A stretch of DNA of 64,000 nt from NCBI RefSeq assembly GCF_000719775.1, contig NZ_JOHR01000022.1:1-64000 (forward strand), given 5' to 3'. Within the stretch, counting starts at the first letter, position 1; each line of letters starts with the position of its first letter. The notes beneath the pieces were generated by a model. It saw only the letters and a list, made by a program, of their open reading frames with translations, was not told where the DNA came from and did not search any database. This DNA comes from Streptomyces sp. NRRL F-5135 (GTDB taxonomy: Bacteria; Actinomycetota; Actinomycetes; Streptomycetales; Streptomycetaceae). Both the position numbers and the translations under genes were made by a program. Shown one piece after another: positions 43,473-51,199 of this stretch.

Positions 43473-44663
43473 GTGGTCACTCCTCTTCGGATCGTCATTG
43501 TGGGCGCGGGGATCGTCGGCGCGGCGACAGCCCGTGCCCTGGTCCGCGCCGGCTGCGACGTGACCGTCGTCGACCGCGGCTCCACGGCCGGGGGAACCTC
43601 CGCGGGTGGTGAGGGCAATCTGCTCGTCTCCGACAAGGAACCCGGCCCCGAGCTGCGGCTGGCGCAGCGTTCGCTCGCCGTCTGGGCGCGGATCGAGGCC
43701 GAGTTGCGCGACGAGCTCCCCGCCGGATTCCCCGGCCTCGAACTGGAACGCAAGGGCGGCCTGGTGGTCGCCACGACCGAGGCGGGCGCGGAGGCTCTGC
43801 TGGCGTTCGCGGACGCCCAGCGAGACGCCGGAGTGCTGGCCGAGACGGTGGACGACACCCGGGCTCATGAGCTCGAACCCGACCTGACACCGCACAGCAC
43901 CGCCACGGTTTTCTACCCCGAGGACCTGCAGGTGCAGCCGGTGGCCGCGACCGAGGCCCTGCTGGCCGCGGCCCGCCGCCACGGCGCGCGTGTGCGACAG
44001 GGCGTGGAGGTGACGGGGCCGGTGCTGTCGGCGGGCCGGCTCGTCGGCGTACGGGTGGATTCCGGAACCCTGCCCGCCGACGCCGTGGTGCTCGCCGCCG
44101 GCCCCTGGTCCGGCCTGGTCGCCGAGCGGCTCGGCGTCCTTCTCCCGGTGCGTCCGCGTCGCGGCACGGTGCTGGTCACGTCGCGGATGCCGGTCCGTGT
44201 ACGGCACAAGGTGTACGACGCCGACTACGTGGGCGCTGTCGGCTCGGGCTCGGCCGACCTGCAGGTCTCCAGCGTGGTCGAGTCGACCGCCGCCGGGACC
44301 GTCCTGATCGGCTCCTCCCGGGAGCGCCGCGGCTTCGACGAGCGGATCGAGGCCCGGGTGCTCGCCGCGCTGGCCGCCAAGGCGCTGCTCCTGTTCCCCT
44401 TCCTGGCCGCCGCGCAGGCGATGCGCGCGTACGGCGGGTTCCGGCCGTTCGTCCCCGACCACCTGCCGGTGATCGGTGCCGACCCGCGACTGCCCGGTCT
44501 GTGGCACGCGACCGGGCACGAGGGCGCCGGGATCGGCCTGAGCCTGGCCACCGCCGAGCTGCTGCGCGACCAACTCCTGGGCGGTACGGCCGATCCGCTG
44601 GCCGCCGAGTTCCGCCTGGACCGCCCGACCCTGCTGCCGCATCTCGAAGGGGCCGCCCGATGA
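43473..44663 (+). CDS. FAD-dependent oxidoreductase (DAO family), D-hydroxyproline dehydrogenase subunit
   Basis: A 396-residue DadA/GlyOx-type flavoprotein. The FAD Rossmann motif is VIVGAGIVGAATARAL at the N-terminus, and the C-terminal GHEGAGIGLSLATAELL closes the FAD site (quoted in part: TGHEGAGIGLS). In Pseudomonas, a heteromeric D-hydroxyproline dehydrogenase has a subunit of this kind together with a small [2Fe-2S] protein and a second flavoprotein, and the same three genes follow here in order. It would oxidise cis-4-hydroxy-D-proline to pyrroline-4-hydroxy-2-carboxylate. The start overlaps no ribosome site (possible leaderless start). The stop overlaps the ATG of the next gene. Confidence 0.85.
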   Translation: MVTPLRIVIVGAGIVGAATARALVRAGCDVTVVDRGSTAGGTSAGGEGNLLVSDKEPGPELRLAQRSLAVWARIEAELRDELPAGFPGLELERKGGLVVATTEAGAEALLAFADAQRDAGVLAETVDDTRAHELEPDLTPHSTATVFYPEDLQVQPVAATEALLAAARRHGARVRQGVEVTGPVLSAGRLVGVRVDSGTLPADAVVLAAGPWSGLVAERLGVLLPVRPRRGTVLVTSRMPVRVRHKVYDADYVGAVGSGSADLQVSSVVESTAAGTVLIGSSRERRGFDERIEARVLAALAAKALLLFPFLAAAQAMRAYGGFRPFVPDHLPVIGADPRLPGLWHATGHEGAGIGLSLATAELLRDQLLGGTADPLAAEFRLDRPTLLPHLEGAAR

Positions 44664-44917
44664 CGGGGATACATATCGAGGTCGACGGGGAGCGGATCGC
44701 CGGTCTGGCCGGACAGAGCATCGCCGGGCTGTTGCTGGCCGACGGGCGGGTGGCCTGGCGGCGAACCCGCACCGGCCGCCCCCGCGGCGTCTTCTGCGGG
44801 ATCGGAGCCTGCTTCGACTGCCTGGTGACCGTCAACGGCCTGCGTGACGTGCGGGCCTGCCAGCGGCGGGCCGTGGACGGGGACAAGGTCGACCTCCAGG
44901 AGGACGACCGTGACTGA
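44660..44917 (+). CDS. Small [2Fe-2S] subunit of the D-hydroxyproline dehydrogenase
   Basis: An 85-residue protein of the HcnA/Fer2-like type. It has a ferredoxin-like [2Fe-2S] pattern Cys-x4-Cys-x2-Cys in FCGIGACFDC and a further Cys in VRACQRR. It supplies the electron path between the two flavoprotein subunits. It overlaps the upstream gene by four bases (ATGA) and the downstream gene by eight, so expression of the three subunits is tightly coupled. Confidence 0.88.
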   Translation: MTGIHIEVDGERIAGLAGQSIAGLLLADGRVAWRRTRTGRPRGVFCGIGACFDCLVTVNGLRDVRACQRRAVDGDKVDLQEDDRD

Positions 44918-46328
44918 GGTGCTCGTCGTGGGCGGGGGACCGGCCGGCATGGCGGCGGCGCTGGCCGCCCGCCGCCACGGTGCCCGTGTCGTACTGCTCG
45001 AAGCCGGCGACGACATCGGCGGGCAGTACTGGCGGCATCTGCCGGGCGGACGCGCCGACCCGGGCGAGCGGCTGTGGCATCACGGCTGGGACCGTTTCCT
45101 CGCGATGCGCGACGAACTGCTGGGCGACGACGGCTGCGAGGTCGTGACCGGCGCGCACGTCTGGTCGGTGGAGCGGCGTGACGGCGCCCCGCCGCTGGTG
45201 CACGTGTTCGTCGGCGAGCCGGACGGGCAGGGGCGCGAGCCGCGCACCCTCGATCCGGCGGCCCTGGTGCTCGCGACCGGGGCGTACGAGCGCACCCTGC
45301 CGTTCCCCGGCTGGGACCTGCCCGGGGTCTTCACCGCCGGGGCGGCGCAGGCGCTGGCCAAGGGCGAGCGGGTGGCCGTCGGGCGCCGCGTCCTGGTGGC
45401 AGGCGCGGGGCCGTTCCTGCTGCCCGTGGTCGCCGGCCTCCTGAGGATCGGCGCCGAGGTCGCGGGGGTGATCGAGGCAGCCGGTCCGGCGCAGCTGGCC
45501 GGGGGCTGGGCGCCCCGGCCGTGGCAGCTGATCGCGGCTCGGCGCAAGGCCGGTGAACTGGCCGGGTACGCCCGCCAGTTGGCCGCCCACCGCATTCCGT
45601 ACCGGACCGGCGCGGCAGTCGTCGCGGCGCACGGCACCGATCGGGTGGAGGCGGTCACCGTGGCGCGCCTGACCCGCGACTGGACGCCGGTCCCCGGTAC
45701 CGGACGACGGATCGAGGCCGACGCCGTCTGCGTGAGCCATGGCTTCGTCCCACGCACCGAACTCGCCCTCGCGGCCGGCTGCGCGGTGGGCGTGGACGGC
45801 GCGGTCACCGTCGACGAGCGGCAGCGTACGTCGGTGCCCGGGGTCCTGACGGCCGGTGAGCTGACCGGCATCGGCGGCGTCGACCTGGCCCTGGCGGAGG
45901 GCGAGATCGCCGGGAGTGTCGCCTCGGGGGGCGTGCCCGCACCGGGTGCGGTCCGCGAGCGGGCGGTCTTCCGGAAGTTCGCCGCGCGGCTCGCCGCCGC
46001 GCACGGCATCCGCCCCGGCTGGCGCGCCTGGGTGGACGACGACACCGTGGTGTGCCGCTGCGAGGACGTCACCGCGGGCGCCCTGCGCCGGGCCGCGGAG
46101 CTGACCGGCTCCCGCGGGCTGCGCTCGCTCAAACTGACCACCCGGGCCGGCCTGGGCCTGTGCCAGGGCCGCACCTGCGGCCGCACGGTCGAGTCCATGC
46201 TCACCGGTTCGAACGAACCCGGTCTGCTCGACCCGGGCCGTACCGCCCACCGGCCGATCGCGATTCCCGTGCGCCTGGGCGAACTCGCGGCTTCGACCAG
46301 GACCAGCAACCGAGAGGACGTCCCATGA
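44910..46328 (+). CDS. NAD(P)/FAD-dependent subunit with BFD-like iron–sulfur tail
   Basis: A 472-residue pyridine-nucleotide-disulfide-oxidoreductase-like flavoprotein of the HcnB/SoxA-alpha type. It carries an N-terminal FAD motif (VLVVGGGPAGMAAALAARR, quoted in part: VVGGGPAGMAAA), a second Rossmann motif VAGAGPFLLPVVAG and a C-terminal BFD-like [2Fe-2S] region with CRCEDVT and CQGRTCGR (four Cys). With the previous two genes it forms the set known from heteromeric D-hydroxyproline and octopine/nopaline-type dehydrogenases. The GTG start at 44910 follows AGGAGGAC. The stop overlaps the start of the deaminase. Confidence 0.86.
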   Translation: MTEVLVVGGGPAGMAAALAARRHGARVVLLEAGDDIGGQYWRHLPGGRADPGERLWHHGWDRFLAMRDELLGDDGCEVVTGAHVWSVERRDGAPPLVHVFVGEPDGQGREPRTLDPAALVLATGAYERTLPFPGWDLPGVFTAGAAQALAKGERVAVGRRVLVAGAGPFLLPVVAGLLRIGAEVAGVIEAAGPAQLAGGWAPRPWQLIAARRKAGELAGYARQLAAHRIPYRTGAAVVAAHGTDRVEAVTVARLTRDWTPVPGTGRRIEADAVCVSHGFVPRTELALAAGCAVGVDGAVTVDERQRTSVPGVLTAGELTGIGGVDLALAEGEIAGSVASGGVPAPGAVRERAVFRKFAARLAAAHGIRPGWRAWVDDDTVVCRCEDVTAGALRRAAELTGSRGLRSLKLTTRAGLGLCQGRTCGRTVESMLTGSNEPGLLDPGRTAHRPIAIPVRLGELAASTRTSNREDVP

Positions 46329-47254
46329 GTTCCGCACCGACCGATCTGCGCGGGGTGATCGTCGCCACCGCGCTGCCCTTCAAGGAGAACCCCTCGGCCC
46401 CCTCCGGGCTGGAGGTCGACTACGACCGTTACGCGGAGCACTGCGACTGGCTCATCGGGGAGGGCTGCCACGGTGTCGGTCCGAACGGATCGCTCGGCGA
46501 GTACTCCGCGCTGACCGACGCGGAGCGTCGCAAGGTCGTCCAGGTGGCGGTCGAGGCCGTCGGCGGGCGCGGCGTCGTGGTGGCCGGGGTGCACGGGCCC
46601 GGCTGGCACCAGGCCCGGCACTGGGCCGAACTGGCCGCCGAGGACGGGGCGGACGGCGTACTGGCGCTGCCGCCGACGATGTACCGGGCCAGCGGCCAGC
46701 AGGTCGTCGAGCACTATACGAAGATCGACGAGGTCGGGCTGCCGATCATGATCTACAACAACCCGATCGACACCAAGGTGGATCTCGTCCCCGACCTGGT
46801 GGCGGAGATCGCCCAGCTGCCCAACGTGAGGGCGATCAAGGAATTCAGCGGCGACGTGCGCCGGCTGTTCGAGATCACCGAGCGGTGCGACATCGACGTC
46901 GTGGCCGGCGCCGACGACGTGCTGTTCGAGCTGATGGCCGACGGGGCGGTCGGCTGGTTCGCCGGCTTCCCCAACACCTTCCCGGCCGAGTCGGTGGCGA
47001 TCTACGACCACATGCTGGCCGGGCGCTTCGAGGAGGCCAGGGAGCTCTACAAGCACCTCGTCGCGGTGTTCCGGTGGGACTCGCGCACCGAGTTCGTGCA
47101 GGCCATCAAACTCGGCATGGACATGGTCGGCCGATACGGCGGCCCGTGCCGCCCGCCGCGTGGCCCGCTCTCCGCCGAGCACGACGCCCAGGTGCGTGCC
47201 GACATGCGACGGGCCATCACCGCGCTCGAGACGCGCCGCGCGGTGGCGGTCTGA
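46325..47254 (+). CDS. DHDPS-family pyrroline-4-hydroxy-2-carboxylate deaminase
   Basis: A 309-residue (beta/alpha)8 aldolase-class I protein of the dihydrodipicolinate synthase family. Schiff-base Lys172 is in AIKEFSGD, the Tyr144 of IMIYNNP is the usual proton relay, and the GPNGSLGEYSAL motif replaces the GTTGE of true DapA. In this context the likely reaction is deamination of pyrroline-4-hydroxy-2-carboxylate to 2-oxoglutarate semialdehyde and ammonia, as known from bacterial hydroxyproline pathways. It overlaps the upstream gene by four bases and ends one base before the epimerase start. Confidence 0.87.
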   Translation: MSSAPTDLRGVIVATALPFKENPSAPSGLEVDYDRYAEHCDWLIGEGCHGVGPNGSLGEYSALTDAERRKVVQVAVEAVGGRGVVVAGVHGPGWHQARHWAELAAEDGADGVLALPPTMYRASGQQVVEHYTKIDEVGLPIMIYNNPIDTKVDLVPDLVAEIAQLPNVRAIKEFSGDVRRLFEITERCDIDVVAGADDVLFELMADGAVGWFAGFPNTFPAESVAIYDHMLAGRFEEARELYKHLVAVFRWDSRTEFVQAIKLGMDMVGRYGGPCRPPRGPLSAEHDAQVRADMRRAITALETRRAVAV

Positions 47255-47255
47255 G

Positions 47256-48257
47256 ATGCGTACATCGCGGTTGTTCTCCGCCGTCGACTCGCACACCGAG
47301 GGCATGCCGACCCGGGTCGTGACGGGAGGCATCGGGGTGATCCCCGGCGCCACCATGAACGAGCGGCGCCTGTACTTCGCCGAGCACCTCGACCACATAC
47401 GGCGGCTGCTGGTGAACGAGCCGCGCGGTCATTCGGCGATGAGCGGCGCCATTCTGCAGCCGCCGACCCGCCCCGACGCGGATTTCGGCGTGGTGTACAT
47501 CGAGGTGTCCGGGTGCCTGCCCATGTGCGGGCACGGCACGATCGGAGTGGCCACGGTGCTGGTCGAGACCGGGATGGTCGAGGTCGTCGCGCCGGTGACG
47601 AGCATCCGGCTGGACACCCCGGCCGGGCTGGTGGTGGCCAATGTCGCGGTCAAGGACGGGCATGCCGAGAGCGTCACGCTGGAGAACGTGCCGGCGTACT
47701 GCGACCGGCTCGACGAGACCATCGAGGTGCCCGGCCTCGGCGAGGTCAGGTACAGCCTGGCGTTCGGCGGGAACTTCTACGCGATGGTGGACCTCGACGA
47801 CGTGCGGCTGCCGTTCGACCGGCAGCGCAAGGGCGAGATCCTGAGCGCCGGGCTGGCGATCATGGACGCGATCAACACGTCCGCGCCGCCCGAGCACCCC
47901 CAGATCGACGGTGTCGGCCATTGCCACCACGTGGAGTTCATCGCGCCCGGTTCCGACGCCGCGCATTCGCGGCACGCCATGGCCATCCATCCGGGATGGT
48001 TCGACCGATCGCCCTGCGGAACCGGCACGTCGGCTCGGATGGCGGAGTTGCACGCACGCGGTGAGCTTCCGCTGCACCAGGATTTCGTCAACGAGTCCTT
48101 CATCGGCAGCCGGTTCACCGGCCGCCTGGTCGGAGAGACCACGGTCGGCGGCCTGCCCGCGGTGCTGCCGACCATCACCGGCCGGGCCTGGGTGACCGGG
48201 ATCGGCCAGTACATGCTGGACCCGACCGATCCCTACCCGGCCGGTTTCGAATTCTGA
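47256..48257 (+). CDS. 4-hydroxyproline 2-epimerase (proline racemase family)
   Basis: A 333-residue proline-racemase-superfamily enzyme. Both catalytic Cys are present, Cys91 in PMCGHGTIG and Cys254 in SPCGTGTSA, so it is an epimerase or racemase and not a dehydratase, which has Thr at the second site. The early VDSHTEGMPTRVV signature is conserved. It would invert C2 of trans-4-hydroxy-L-proline, giving cis-4-hydroxy-D-proline for the dehydrogenase encoded upstream. A proline racemase activity is possible, but the operon argues for hydroxyproline. It is the last gene of the catabolic operon and is followed by a strong terminator. Confidence 0.9.
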   Translation: MRTSRLFSAVDSHTEGMPTRVVTGGIGVIPGATMNERRLYFAEHLDHIRRLLVNEPRGHSAMSGAILQPPTRPDADFGVVYIEVSGCLPMCGHGTIGVATVLVETGMVEVVAPVTSIRLDTPAGLVVANVAVKDGHAESVTLENVPAYCDRLDETIEVPGLGEVRYSLAFGGNFYAMVDLDDVRLPFDRQRKGEILSAGLAIMDAINTSAPPEHPQIDGVGHCHHVEFIAPGSDAAHSRHAMAIHPGWFDRSPCGTGTSARMAELHARGELPLHQDFVNESFIGSRFTGRLVGETTVGGLPAVLPTITGRAWVTGIGQYMLDPTDPYPAGFEF

Positions 48258-48258
48258 G

Positions 48259-48303
48259 GGGCGTGGCGGACGCCCGGTGGCGTTTCGCCACCGGGCCACG
48301 CCC
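48259..48303. terminator. Two-part hairpin ending the hydroxyproline operon
   Basis: An inner 10-bp stem (CCCGGTGGCG with its complement, TTT loop) is stacked on an outer 8-bp stem (GGGCGTGG with CCACGCCC), with one 6-base bulge. It starts two bases after the epimerase stop codon. Confidence 0.85.
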
Positions 48304-48407
48304 GGGAGGGGGGGCGTGCCGGTCCGCACCCGCGCCCCCGCGGGCCGAACGTCGCGGCCGGCGAATGCGATACTCGGCACATCGTTGGCCGACGAAGGTT
48401 GGCGGGG

Positions 48408-48422
48408 TGTGACATTTCAGTG
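48408..48422 (+). promoter_or_regulatory. Shared operator motif upstream of gntR
   Basis: TGTGACATTTCAGTG resembles the sites before the hydroxyproline operon and the transport operon, and keeps the TGTGACA core exactly. It lies 17 bases before the regulator start codon, a position suited to autorepression. Confidence 0.5.
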
Positions 48423-48439
48423 GTGGGAGGACGGCGCGG

Positions 48440-49108
48440 ATGAGCTCATCAATCATCGGCCCGGTGTCGGTGGGGGCGAGCCTGCGCGGCACAGTGGAGG
48501 ACGCGGTGGCCGCCGCCATCGTCTCGGGCGAACTGGCCCCGGGAGCCCTGGTCACCGCGCCGACGCTGGCCGCGCGGTTCGGGATCTCCGCCACCCCGGT
48601 CCGTGAGGCCCTGCTCAACCTGCAGGGACGCGGGTTCGTCGACGTGGTGCGCAACAAGGGTTTCCGGATCACCGAGGTCAGCGAGCAGGACCTCTGGGAG
48701 ATCGTGCGGCTGCGCCAGCTGCTGGAGGCACCGCCGATGCGGGAGATCGCGCGGACGCTGCAACCGGAGGCCGCAGCCGACCTGCGGCGCAAGGCCCAGA
48801 CGATCGTGGACTCGGCCGCCGCGGCCGATCTCGCCGCCTACCTTGCCGCTGACATGGCCTTTCACCTGCGCCTGCTGGAACTGCACGGCAACCGTCGGCT
48901 GATCGCGATGGTGAAGGACCTGCGGCAGCAGACCCGGATGGTGGGCCTGGCCGACATGATCGGTACGGCCGAGCTGGCCCGTTCGGCCGCCGAGCATCAC
49001 AGCCTGGTGGACCTGCTGGAGGCGCGTGACGGGCGGGGGGCGGAAACACTGGTCACCGCCCACATCGGACACGTGCTCGGCTGGTGGAACGGCCGCTCGG
49101 AGGACTGA
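48440..49108 (+). CDS. GntR/FadR-family (FCD) transcriptional regulator
   Basis: A 222-residue GntR regulator. The winged helix (about residues 10–75) contains the family motif LAARFGISATPVREALLNL, and the C-terminal all-helical FCD domain (about 85–215) binds an acidic ligand through conserved His residues (AFHLRLLELHGN and AAEHHSLVDLL). It sits between the catabolic operon and the transport operon, both co-directional. The likely ligand is hydroxyproline or a pathway intermediate, and the likely sites are the shared TGTSACA motifs. ATG 48440 has GGGAGGA nine bases upstream. Confidence 0.9.
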   Translation: MSSSIIGPVSVGASLRGTVEDAVAAAIVSGELAPGALVTAPTLAARFGISATPVREALLNLQGRGFVDVVRNKGFRITEVSEQDLWEIVRLRQLLEAPPMREIARTLQPEAAADLRRKAQTIVDSAAAADLAAYLAADMAFHLRLLELHGNRRLIAMVKDLRQQTRMVGLADMIGTAELARSAAEHHSLVDLLEARDGRGAETLVTAHIGHVLGWWNGRSED

Positions 49109-49123
49109 GACACCGGTGCGACG

Positions 49124-49150
49124 AGCCCACCCGGCCGAGCCGGGTGGGCT
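49124..49150. terminator. Perfect 12-bp stem hairpin after gntR
   Basis: AGCCCACCCGGC and its exact complement flank a CGA loop, 16 bases after the gntR stop codon. The rest of the 392-base gap to 49500 holds a second inverted repeat, the shared operator motif and the leader of the transport operon, and no gene. Confidence 0.85.
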
Positions 49151-49188
49151 GTTGGCGCGCGCCCGCGAACAGGAAGGCCGGCGTGCCA

Positions 49189-49251
49189 AGAGGTCGCGCG
49201 GACAGGTGGGCCATCGGCCCCGACGCCGCCCCGCCTGTCCGCGCGACCTCT
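49189..49251. repeat. 18-bp perfect inverted repeat with 27-base spacer
   Basis: AGAGGTCGCGCGGACAGG at 49189–49206 is exactly complementary to 49234–49251. It lies 32 bases upstream of the shared operator motif of the transport operon. It could be a second terminator for gntR, or a looped protein site in the transport promoter. Confidence 0.75.
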
Positions 49252-49282
49252 AAATTCCCGCCGAAGCTCTTCTCCCGGGAGG

Positions 49283-49297
49283 TGTCACATACTACTG
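49283..49297 (+). promoter_or_regulatory. Shared operator motif upstream of the transport operon
   Basis: TGTCACATACTACTG differs from the motif of the hydroxyproline operon at two positions out of 15. It lies 204 bases before the substrate-binding-protein start codon, so the transcript would have a long leader. Confidence 0.6.
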
Positions 49298-49500
49298 TCC
49301 TCTCAAGCGACCGGGATCGCAGTGATCCCGGTCCCTCTGTGGGACCGGTTCGCGGCTGCCCCGCTCTGCCCGCCTGCCCGCCGGATTCGCAGTGCGTCTG
49401 CTCACCGTTTCCGCACGTAGTCGTTGGTCCGCCGGCCCGTCATCCGTCCCGCTCGTCCGGACGGCCGGGCTGCCCGCACCCGACCGGAAGGTAGGACCCC

Positions 49501-51198
49501 TTGAAGAGAACCTCGTCTTCAGCGGCGCTCGCTGGGCTGACGGCCGGCGTACTCGCCCTTTCGGCATGCACCGGCGGTGGCTCCACGTCCACGGGTGCCG
49601 GCGGTGGGGGCGGTGGGGCCGCGGTCAAGGGCGGGACCGTGCAGGTCCTGCAGTCGACCGACTTCTCCTACCTCGATCCGACCCGGGGCTTCGACGGCGG
49701 CGTCAACGCTTTCTACCGACTGATATACCGTCAGCTGATCACCAAGGCACCCAACGACGCCAAGGATCCCAACGCGATGGTCCCCGACCTCGCGCAGAGC
49801 CTCGGCAAGGTCTCCGCCGACGGCCTGACCTGGACCTACAAGCTCAAAGCCGGGATCAAGTTCGACACCGGCGCGACGATCACCTCCAAGGACGTCAAGT
49901 TCGGCATCAGCCGCGGCTGGGACCCGGAGATCGGCATCGGCTCGCCCTACCTGAAAAACCTGATCGACGCCCCGAAGGGATATCAAGGTCCCTACCGCTC
50001 AGGGGACTTGCCCACGATCGAGACGCCCGACGACCGGACCATCGTCTTCCACCTCAAGGCACCGTTCCCCGAGTTCGACGCGGCGCTGTCCCAGTCGAGC
50101 GGCACCCCGTTCCCGGCCGGGACCGGCGGGGGCGACTCGTTCATCAAGGACGTGATCTCCTCCGGCCCGTACGACCTGGAGCAACTCGTCCCGGGCAGCG
50201 TGATCCAGCTCAAGCGCAACCCGCACTGGGACCCGAAGAGCGACACGGTCCGCAAGGCGTACCCCGACGCGTGGCGCTTCACCGTCGGCGTCGAGGGCGC
50301 CACCATCGACGAGCGTCTCATCGCCGGCCAGGGCGCCGACGTCAACGCGATCTCCGGCAGTGTGCAGACGGCCACCGTCGCCCGCCTGCGGACGCCCCAG
50401 CTCAAAGCGCGCACGGTCACGGCGCCGTCGACCTGCCTCACGTACATGGGTCTCAACACGACGAAGAAACCGCTCAACGACGTGAAGGTGCGTCAGGCCG
50501 TCAACTACGCGGTGGACAAGGGCTCGGTGCTCAACGCCACCGGCGGCAGGCAGTTCGCGACGATCTCCCACAGCATTCTGCCGAAGACGGTCTCCGGGCA
50601 CATCGACCACGACCCCTATCCGAGCGCGGACAACGCCGGTGACGTGGCCAAGGCCAAGCGACTGCTCACCGAGGCAGGTTACCCCGACGGCTTCACGATG
50701 ACTCTGGACGTACGCGCGAAGGAAGTCGACCAGAGCCGGGGCGAGGCCATTCAGCAGGCGCTCAAGCGGGCCGGTATCGAGGTCAAACTGAACGTGATCG
50801 ACGCGGCGACCTACTACGAGACGATCGGCACACCGTCGCAGCAGCACGACGCGGCGATCACCGGCTGGTGCCCGGACTGGGCGTCGAGCGCGTCGACGTT
50901 CCTGCCGCCGCTGTTCGACGGCCGGCACATCACCGCCAAGGGCAACCAGAACGTCGCCCAGCTCGACGACGACGCCGTCAACGCCGAGATCGACCGCATC
51001 GGCGCGATGACCGACCTGGCCGCGGCGAACAAGGCATGGGGCGAACTCGACAAGAAGATCATGGCGCTGGCCCCCTTCGTCCCGCTGAACGTCGAGAACC
51101 GCATCTACCTGCCGGGCACCAACGTGGCCGGGGTGATCGTGCCCAGCGGCGACGTCGACTACGGGATCATCGGTCTCAAGGACCCGGCGAAGGGCTGA
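49501..51198 (+). CDS. Lipoprotein substrate-binding protein of a dipeptide-type ABC transporter
   Basis: A 565-residue family 5 (DppA/OppA-like) solute-binding lipoprotein. The lipobox LALSAC sets the lipidated Cys near residue 23, followed by a Gly/Ser/Thr linker. The body shows typical SBP_bac_5 segments: QSTDFSYLDPTRGFDGG at the start, TWTYKLKAGIKFDTG and DVKVRQAVNYAVDKGSVLNATGG in the middle (quoted in part: RQAVNYAVDK). It captures peptides for the permeases encoded next. Location beside hydroxyproline genes suggests hydroxyproline-containing peptides or glycopeptides. The TTG start is supported by GGAAGGTAGGA. Confidence 0.9.
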   Translation: MKRTSSSAALAGLTAGVLALSACTGGGSTSTGAGGGGGGAAVKGGTVQVLQSTDFSYLDPTRGFDGGVNAFYRLIYRQLITKAPNDAKDPNAMVPDLAQSLGKVSADGLTWTYKLKAGIKFDTGATITSKDVKFGISRGWDPEIGIGSPYLKNLIDAPKGYQGPYRSGDLPTIETPDDRTIVFHLKAPFPEFDAALSQSSGTPFPAGTGGGDSFIKDVISSGPYDLEQLVPGSVIQLKRNPHWDPKSDTVRKAYPDAWRFTVGVEGATIDERLIAGQGADVNAISGSVQTATVARLRTPQLKARTVTAPSTCLTYMGLNTTKKPLNDVKVRQAVNYAVDKGSVLNATGGRQFATISHSILPKTVSGHIDHDPYPSADNAGDVAKAKRLLTEAGYPDGFTMTLDVRAKEVDQSRGEAIQQALKRAGIEVKLNVIDAATYYETIGTPSQQHDAAITGWCPDWASSASTFLPPLFDGRHITAKGNQNVAQLDDDAVNAEIDRIGAMTDLAAANKAWGELDKKIMALAPFVPLNVENRIYLPGTNVAGVIVPSGDVDYGIIGLKDPAKG

Positions 51199-51199
51199 C

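Noticed and set aside
47256..48257. Trans-3-hydroxyproline dehydratase
   Set aside because: Both Cys residues (91 and 254) are present; the dehydratase has Thr at the second position.
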